From Coriobacteriales bacterium (lineage in GTDB: Bacteria > Actinomycetota > Coriobacteriia > Coriobacteriales > UBA8131): a DNA stretch of 11,226 nucleotides. Positions within the stretch are counted from its first letter, which is position 1. The number at the start of each line of letters is the position of its first letter. This document shows positions 7,340-11,226 of the stretch, one piece after another. A program made the translations under genes and the position numbers. The DNA lies in assembly GCA_031276475.1 (NCBI GenBank), contig JAISMZ010000163.1, positions 1 through 11,226 of the forward strand. Direction: 5' to 3'. The notes beneath the pieces were generated by a model. It saw nothing but the letters and a program-made list of their open reading frames with translations. It ran no database searches and had not been told where the DNA came from.

Positions 7340-7363
7340 TGATTAATCGGTGCCCCCTTAGCT
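7340..7363. repeat. Diverged partial copy of the dispersed repeat (CGGTGCCCCCTTAGCT)
   Basis: TGATTAATCGGTGCCCCCTT, continuing AGCT, matches the element at 3034-3058 inside dinG at most positions, with a one-base gap. It lies between the small ORF and the dehydrogenase start. Confidence 0.4.
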
Positions 7364-7407
7364 TTTAACGGGCGGCAAGATGCAGGGAACGCGAAGGGAG
7401 CGATACC

Positions 7408-8565
7408 GTGTTTGAACATTTTCTCAGTGACACCGACAGGGCGATCATTCACAAGGCAAAAGACTTTGCTGCGGGCTCTATCAGCGAGCAAGCCGTCTCG
7501 CGCTGGTATCAAGACGGCGGAATCCCCGATTCTGTGATGCTCAGCTATCAAAACAGCGGCCTTGGTTCCCTTGGTTTGCCGCCCCGCTACGGCGGCTCTG
7601 ATGTCTCGGTGCTGGCGCAGGTACAGATTGTTGAAGAGCTGTCACGCAGCGCTGGTGCTACGTTGCCGCTCCAATCGCAACTATATTCGCTTAATATTAT
7701 ATCACTGTTTGACGATCCTCCCCAACTCGCCATGATCTCCGACCAGCTTAAGGCAACTGGTCGTGCCTGCTTCTCGCTGGCAACCGCGCAGGCACCCGCG
7801 GACTCGGACCTGCCAAACGGTCCTGCTGTGGTAAGCGAGCGTGATGGACGACTGATCTTATCCGGACAGAAGAGCTTTGTTAGCGACGGCCAACACGCGC
7901 CCTACATTCTTGTTGCCGCACAAAACCAAGACGAGCACGACGAGCAGGGCCGCGCTGTCCTCAGCGCATGGTTAGTGCCGCTGCACAGCGAAGGAGTTCA
8001 AACCTTTGCGATAAACAAGCTGGGCCAAAAAATGATCAGTTCCGCCGTCGTCGTTTTTAACGATGTTGCGCTTAAAGCATCCTGGCAGGTGGGCGCTGGC
8101 GACACGATACGCCCTGCACTGGAGCGAGCCGGCGATTTGGAGCACTGCCTGATCTGTGCCAACAGCCTGGGAATGGCTGAAGCCGCCTACGATGACGCCG
8201 CGCAAAGAGTTGCCGCACGTACCGCCCACAACCACCAATCCGCAGATTTTCAGCAGACCGCAATGAAGCTGGCCGATATGGCCACTCGTATCTTTCATAT
8301 CAAAGCCCATGTCTATCAGAGCGCCGCAGCGTTGCAAAGCAAAAAGGCCTCGCCCCTGGAGATCGCCCTGATGAGGCGCTATGTGCCCGAGGCAGCGGTC
8401 AGGGTGGCAGATGACGCCATGCAGATCTTTGATGCAGCCGGCTATACGGACCAGGTGCGCGCCAGCCGCATCTGGCTGGACTGCCGTGGCAACCGCTCCG
8501 CAGCTGACAGCGAGCAGAGCATGACCGCCCTGGCTGCCCGAGAGGTAATCGGCAGATATCGTTGA
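7408..8565 (+). CDS. Divergent acyl-CoA dehydrogenase family protein
   Basis: Acyl-CoA dehydrogenases are FAD enzymes that introduce or reduce the alpha-beta double bond of acyl-CoA thioesters. This 385-aa protein has the family length and layout: an N-terminal helical domain with GLGSLGLPPRYGG (51-63), the central beta-domain with FSLATAQAPADSD (122-134) and LSGQKSFVSDGQHA (151-164), and a C-terminal helical domain with SLGMAEAAYDDA (253-264) and KLADMATR. The usual C-terminal Y/G-E-G-T-x-E-x-x segment is replaced by NRSAADSEQSM (362-372), so the common catalytic glutamate seems to be missing. E245 in AGDLEH sits where isovaleryl-CoA and long-chain dehydrogenases carry theirs. The start is GTG at 7408, preceded by GAAGGGAG; no in-frame ATG lies nearby. 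No electron-transfer flavoprotein or CoA-transferase genes are adjacent. Substrate unknown. Confidence 0.85.
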   Translation: MFEHFLSDTDRAIIHKAKDFAAGSISEQAVSRWYQDGGIPDSVMLSYQNSGLGSLGLPPRYGGSDVSVLAQVQIVEELSRSAGATLPLQSQLYSLNIISLFDDPPQLAMISDQLKATGRACFSLATAQAPADSDLPNGPAVVSERDGRLILSGQKSFVSDGQHAPYILVAAQNQDEHDEQGRAVLSAWLVPLHSEGVQTFAINKLGQKMISSAVVVFNDVALKASWQVGAGDTIRPALERAGDLEHCLICANSLGMAEAAYDDAAQRVAARTAHNHQSADFQQTAMKLADMATRIFHIKAHVYQSAAALQSKKASPLEIALMRRYVPEAAVRVADDAMQIFDAAGYTDQVRASRIWLDCRGNRSAADSEQSMTALAAREVIGRYR

Positions 8566-8949
8566 CCCCTGGGCCGAACGCGTAGCGTGAGGCGGGCGAC
8601 AGGCGGAGGGGCAGGCGCCCCGTGAGTTTCCGCACGCCCAAAAGCGAATGCGGGCGGCGGGCGTGAGCGGTGGGTGTGAGTGGTAGGCGTGAGTGGCGGG
8701 TGTGAGCGGTGAGCGCCCAAGGCGAGGGCAAAGGGGCGAAAGAAGAGGGCGAGCGTAAGGAGCGAACACAAAAATGACCGTTCCCCTTATCAGTGTTATC
8801 TCTCATTTTATTGGAATGGTAAAATGTTTCCTAAACGCGCCAGCTTGTTTTTCTCTCGTAAATGCCTCGAAACCATATTTCTGTTACACTATTACTGTTT
8901 TGATATAGGCTTTGCGATGCAGCGCGAAGAGACCGGGAAGGATTGCACC
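8566..8949. other. Spacer between dehydrogenase and TetR genes
   Basis: The first 200 bp are GC-rich and repetitive, including GGGGC-A-GGCGCCCC and the 13-bp tandem array. From 8763 the sequence turns AT-rich, as expected for the regulator's promoter region. GAACACAAAA followed by GACCGTTCCCC (8764-8785) resembles the unit of the dinG inverted repeat. TTTTTCTC at 8849-8856 resembles one arm of the palindrome at 7131-7150. A 44-codon frame at 8774-8908 with AAGGAG upstream is discussed separately. Confidence 0.5.
8659..8710. repeat. 13-bp tandem repeat, four units
   Basis: Units GGGCGTGAGCGGT, GGGTGTGAGTGGT, AGGCGTGAGTGGC and GGGTGTGAGCGGT lie head to tail. The array is noncoding, between the dehydrogenase and regulator genes. 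Confidence 0.85.
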
Positions 8950-9633
8950 ATGAACGAACAGCAGGGCAACACCAAGGCGATAATCGTCGATGTCTTTAAA
9001 GGACTCGTAGCGCAGGGCCAGCACAAGAAAATCTCAGTACAGAATATCGCTGAACTCAGCGGCGTCAGCCGCAAGACCTTCTACTATCACTTTGCCGACA
9101 AGGCCCGGCTGATACAATGGGTCTACCGCTTTGAGCTTGCCGGCCTGCTTGAGGCCAATTGCGCGACAGAGGATCTGGTTTCGCTGCCGCCTGGCTCCCG
9201 CCTGAATTATCCCGAGCTGCCGTTTTACGCACGTACCCCGGTTGGCATTCGCTCCCTGGACGGCTCACAGTTCTTTGGCATCCTCGGAGAATATCTGCAA
9301 AAGAACCGCGAGTACTACCGTCGCGTGATTACCGACCGCCCCTTCTCCAACTTCATACGCTATGTCATATCGCTTTACCAGCAAGCTATTATCAGCGACA
9401 TTCGCTTCATTCTGGGTGGCCGCCAGCTGCCGCAGGAATGCCTGTCACAACTGGCGATGTATTTTACCAATGCGGCGATAACCCATTACTTTGACGCCCT
9501 GCTCTACTCCAACCGCGATCTTCGCGGCCTGCTGCCTGAGGGCTTTCTGAATATCAACCACGAGAATATGTCCGCTGCGATTGAAAGCTACTTCTCGCAA
9601 GGCGCAAACAAATTCAGCTTCCTGGGACGATAG
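8950..9633 (+). CDS. TetR/AcrR-family transcriptional regulator
   Basis: This is a DNA-binding repressor-type protein of 227 aa. Residues 28-49 carry the TetR helix-turn-helix, ISVQNIAELSGVSRKTFYYHF, including the diagnostic K-T-F-Y-Y-H-F end of the recognition helix. The rest is a helical ligand-binding and dimerisation domain I cannot assign to a ligand. The frame is open from 8824, but only the ATG at 8950 has a ribosome binding site (AAGGA at 8938-8942, seven bases upstream) and gives the usual short arm before the helix-turn-helix, so I use it. The gene follows the acyl-CoA dehydrogenase gene on the same strand, and fatty-acyl or CoA-linked genes are often controlled by a neighbouring TetR protein. 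The palindrome at 7131-7150 is a candidate site. Confidence 0.9.
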   Translation: MNEQQGNTKAIIVDVFKGLVAQGQHKKISVQNIAELSGVSRKTFYYHFADKARLIQWVYRFELAGLLEANCATEDLVSLPPGSRLNYPELPFYARTPVGIRSLDGSQFFGILGEYLQKNREYYRRVITDRPFSNFIRYVISLYQQAIISDIRFILGGRQLPQECLSQLAMYFTNAAITHYFDALLYSNRDLRGLLPEGFLNINHENMSAAIESYFSQGANKFSFLGR

Positions 9634-9652
9634 GCGGCAGCGCGGCGGACCT

Positions 9653-9703
9653 GCTGCCCTGGCGGGTTTGCTGCCCTGGCGGACCCGCTGCCCGGGCGGG
9701 TTT
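9653..9703. repeat. 17-bp tandem repeat, three units
   Basis: Units GCTGCCCTGGCGGGTTT, GCTGCCCTGGCGGACCC and GCTGCCCGGGCGGGTTT follow the TetR stop codon by 19 bp. A hairpin CGTGGCG / CGCCACG lies further on at 9729-9752. Neither has a T-run. Confidence 0.85.
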
Positions 9704-9770
9704 ACAACTCAGTGTCCCTGCCGCCTGACGTGGCGCGCCCGCCCCCGCCACGCCGCCGTTAACGCAACAG

Positions 9771-9818
9771 AAAATCTCCTGCAACTGAGCACCGCTGCTG
9801 CCCAGTTGCAGGAGATTT
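9771..9818 (-). terminator. Hairpin terminator of tRNA-Glu
   Basis: On the minus strand AAATCTCCTGCAACTG (9818-9803) pairs perfectly with CAGTTGCAGGAGATTT (9787-9772) around a 15-nt loop, ending in four T. The stem begins at the last base of the tRNA CCA end. Because the stem is symmetrical it might also stop plus-strand transcripts from the TetR gene. Confidence 0.65.
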
Positions 9819-9892
9819 GGCATCCCCAGCGGGAATCGAACCCGCCTTTCCACCTTGAAAGGGTGGTGTCCTAACCGATAGACGATGGGGAC
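9818..9892 (-). tRNA. tRNA-Glu (UUC)
   Basis: This is a 75-nt minus-strand cloverleaf with encoded CCA. The acceptor stem is GTCCCCA / TGGGGAT with discriminator G, the D arm includes TCGGTTAGGA, the anticodon stem-loop is CCACC-CTTTCAA-GGTGG with anticodon TTC, and the T arm is GCGGG-TTCGATT-CCCGC. All stems close, with a G-U pair at the first acceptor position. Confidence 0.95.
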
Positions 9893-9904
9893 AGGAGCCC
9901 CGTT

Positions 9905-9933
9905 ATTCTCGCACTGTTAAGCGATTGGCGCAA
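9905..9933 (-). promoter_or_regulatory. Candidate promoter of tRNA-Glu
   Basis: On the minus strand TTGCGC (9933-9928) and GAGAAT (9910-9905) are 17 bp apart, placing the start site a few bases before the tRNA. The -35 is identical to that proposed for tRNA-fMet. Confidence 0.4.
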
Positions 9934-10055
9934 GTCCAGGCCGTGCGAAACCGCATGAACACCGCCCTGAGCGTTACCGTCCAGACGGGGGTAGAAAGTG
10001 GGACGGAAATCCCTGAGCAAAATTCGCGAGCTCAACTGCCAAGGCAAACCTGTAG

Positions 10056-10061
10056 TATCAT
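10056..10061 (+). promoter_or_regulatory. Candidate -10 box for the radical SAM gene
   Basis: TATCAT matches five of six -10 positions, 32 bp before the start codon. Its context GTAGTATCATGTCA nearly repeats the tRNA-fMet promoter context GTAGTATCCTGTCA. No good -35 is seen. Confidence 0.3.
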
Positions 10062-10093
10062 GTCATTAATTGGACAAGAGAAGTGAGCAAGCC

Positions 10094-11226
10094 ATGCAGA
10101 TTCGCAAGATTCGTTTCATCGAGCCGGGAAACCCCCCTTACCGGCGCCTTCTGCGCAACCTCTGGACCTACGAGGAGCACCTGCGCAACCCCTCAATCGG
10201 CCTGCTCACTCTGACCACCATCGTCAAGGATCGCGTTGAGGACACGCTGATGTACAGCGAGTCTATCTCTTACATCAACTGGGACGATGTTCTTGACGCC
10301 GACATCGTGTTTCTTGGGATGTTCAGCTTTGCGGCGCCGCGCGGCTACGAGCTGGCCGAGAAGATCAGGGCAAATTCCAGTGCCTGCGTGGTCATCGGCG
10401 GGCTTCATGCCTCGTTAAATGTGGAGGAGGCCGCCGCGCACTGCGATTACGTACTGCTTGGCGAAGCAGACGAGTCGATCCTCGAGTTCATCGACTGCCT
10501 GGAGCGCGACGTGCCCGTTAGCTTTCCTGGCGTCGCCTGGCTGCACGAAGGCGCGCTGACCAGCACCGGCAAGCGACTCGCGCCTCAAGACATCAACACC
10601 ATTCCCAACCGCGACCTGATCTTTCGCTACCGCAAGATGGCCGGACACAACACCCTCTGGCCGCAGGTTCATGCTTCGCGGGGCTGTCCGGACAATTGCG
10701 ATTATTGTGTAATCATTCAGCATTTTGGCAGGCGCGTGCGTACGCGCTGCCCCGAAAACATCGTGGAGGACATCCGTCAGGCCATCGCCTTTCACGACGA
10801 TCGTCCGATTCCCCGACTGACCAAAGCGCTCTGGGTCACGGATGATAACTTCTTCGCCGACCGCGCGTGGGCACTGAGCGTACTAAAAGCGATCATCGCC
10901 TCAGACGTCCGCTACCGCTTTACCATCCAGGCGCGCTATGAGGTTGGGTTTGACGACGAGATGCTCGATCTATTAAAGCGCGCCGGCTTTGTTGAATTGG
11001 CGATGGGCATCGAGTTTATGGAGGATGAGAGCTTCGCGCTGCATCACAAGAAAAGTCGTCGCGACGATATCATCCGCGCCATCCATAATATCCAGCGCCA
11101 CGGCATCCGGGTGCGCGGCCTGTTCATGATGGGCGCCGATACCCACAGTCCGGGCATCGGCGAGCGCCTGGCCGCGTTCGTTGAAGAGCACGAGGTTCGC
11201 GGCGTCCTCATCCAATCTATGTATTT
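10094..11226 (+). CDS. B12-binding-domain radical SAM protein, N-terminal 377 residues (runs off the right edge)
   Basis: Radical SAM enzymes cleave S-adenosylmethionine at a [4Fe-4S] cluster to start radical chemistry. Here the cluster motif is CPDNCDYC (C198, C202, C205; CxxxCxxC), preceded by ASRG as is usual. The N-terminal 150 residues resemble a cobalamin-binding Rossmann domain: DADIVFLGMFSF, then CVVIGGLHASLNVEEA and YVLLGEADES, typical of B12-dependent radical SAM proteins. TIPNRDL links the domains. After the cysteines come barrel segments such as LWVTDDNFFADRAWA and ELAMGIEF. The ATG at 10094 has only a weak purine-rich stretch (GAGAAGTGAG) upstream. The frame is open to the last base, so the C-terminus and any extra domain are unseen. 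The reaction cannot be named; methyl transfer or ring rearrangement on an unknown substrate is typical of the group. Confidence 0.88.
   Translation, partial: MQIRKIRFIEPGNPPYRRLLRNLWTYEEHLRNPSIGLLTLTTIVKDRVEDTLMYSESISYINWDDVLDADIVFLGMFSFAAPRGYELAEKIRANSSACVVIGGLHASLNVEEAAAHCDYVLLGEADESILEFIDCLERDVPVSFPGVAWLHEGALTSTGKRLAPQDINTIPNRDLIFRYRKMAGHNTLWPQVHASRGCPDNCDYCVIIQHFGRRVRTRCPENIVEDIRQAIAFHDDRPIPRLTKALWVTDDNFFADRAWALSVLKAIIASDVRYRFTIQARYEVGFDDEMLDLLKRAGFVELAMGIEFMEDESFALHHKKSRRDDIIRAIHNIQRHGIRVRGLFMMGADTHSPGIGERLAAFVEEHEVRGVLIQSMY

Noticed and set aside
7972..8769. 265-codon minus-strand open frame
   Set aside because: Mostly antisense to the acyl-CoA dehydrogenase and extended through the 13-bp tandem repeats; the composition is not protein-like.
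8824..8949. Upstream extension of the TetR protein by 42 residues
   Set aside because: The extra residues have no ribosome binding site in front of either upstream ATG (8824, 8914), while the ATG at 8950 has AAGGA at good spacing and gives a normal TetR N-terminus.
9977..10006. CCGTCC / GGACGG inverted hexamers between tRNA-Glu and the radical SAM gene
   Set aside because: Six-base arms with an 18-nt loop are expected by chance in GC-rich DNA, and the flanks do not match the REP-like unit.

Overview
The window is GC-rich DNA with dense gene packing, strong GGAGG-type ribosome binding sites, GTG as well as ATG starts, and alternating runs of genes on both strands. The gene styles fit a high-GC Gram-positive bacterium. 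I lean toward an actinobacterium of the Coriobacteriia type, but no marker here settles this.

Left part (1-4710, minus strand): a tightly coupled operon is read right to left as an unknown 220-aa protein, a very large DinG-type protein (DEDD exonuclease fused to an XPD-like helicase), and purD. purD is cut by the window edge. The junctions overlap (8 bp, then ATGA), so translation is probably coupled. All three genes carry in-frame low-complexity or repeat-derived segments. dinG is the extreme case: a perfect 95-bp inverted repeat with a 31-bp loop, two other palindromic elements and a 60-bp direct duplication all lie inside one open frame of 1272 codons.

Middle (4711-6816): a divergent hotdog thioesterase gene is followed by two strong hairpins, an initiator tRNA-fMet gene with its own promoter candidate and terminator, and a convergent gene for a stand-alone RNA ligase resembling the Deinococcus Rnl5 type. 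Upstream of the ligase lies a second copy of one of the palindromic elements found in dinG.

Right part (6817-11226): a long GC-rich, gene-poor stretch leads to an AT-rich regulatory region with a 7+7 bp palindrome, a 35-codon small ORF with an excellent ribosome binding site, and a divergent acyl-CoA dehydrogenase. Next come a spacer with 13-bp tandem repeats and a TetR-family regulator that may control the dehydrogenase. A 17-bp tandem repeat, a minus-strand tRNA-Glu(UUC) with promoter candidate and terminator, and the start of a cobalamin-binding radical SAM protein running off the right edge complete the window.

The most unusual theme is repeat invasion. Palindromic repeats resembling REP or RPE elements, and short tandem repeats, occur both between genes and inside conserved housekeeping genes without breaking the reading frame. 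I see no CRISPR array, phage genes, transposase or toxin-antitoxin pair.
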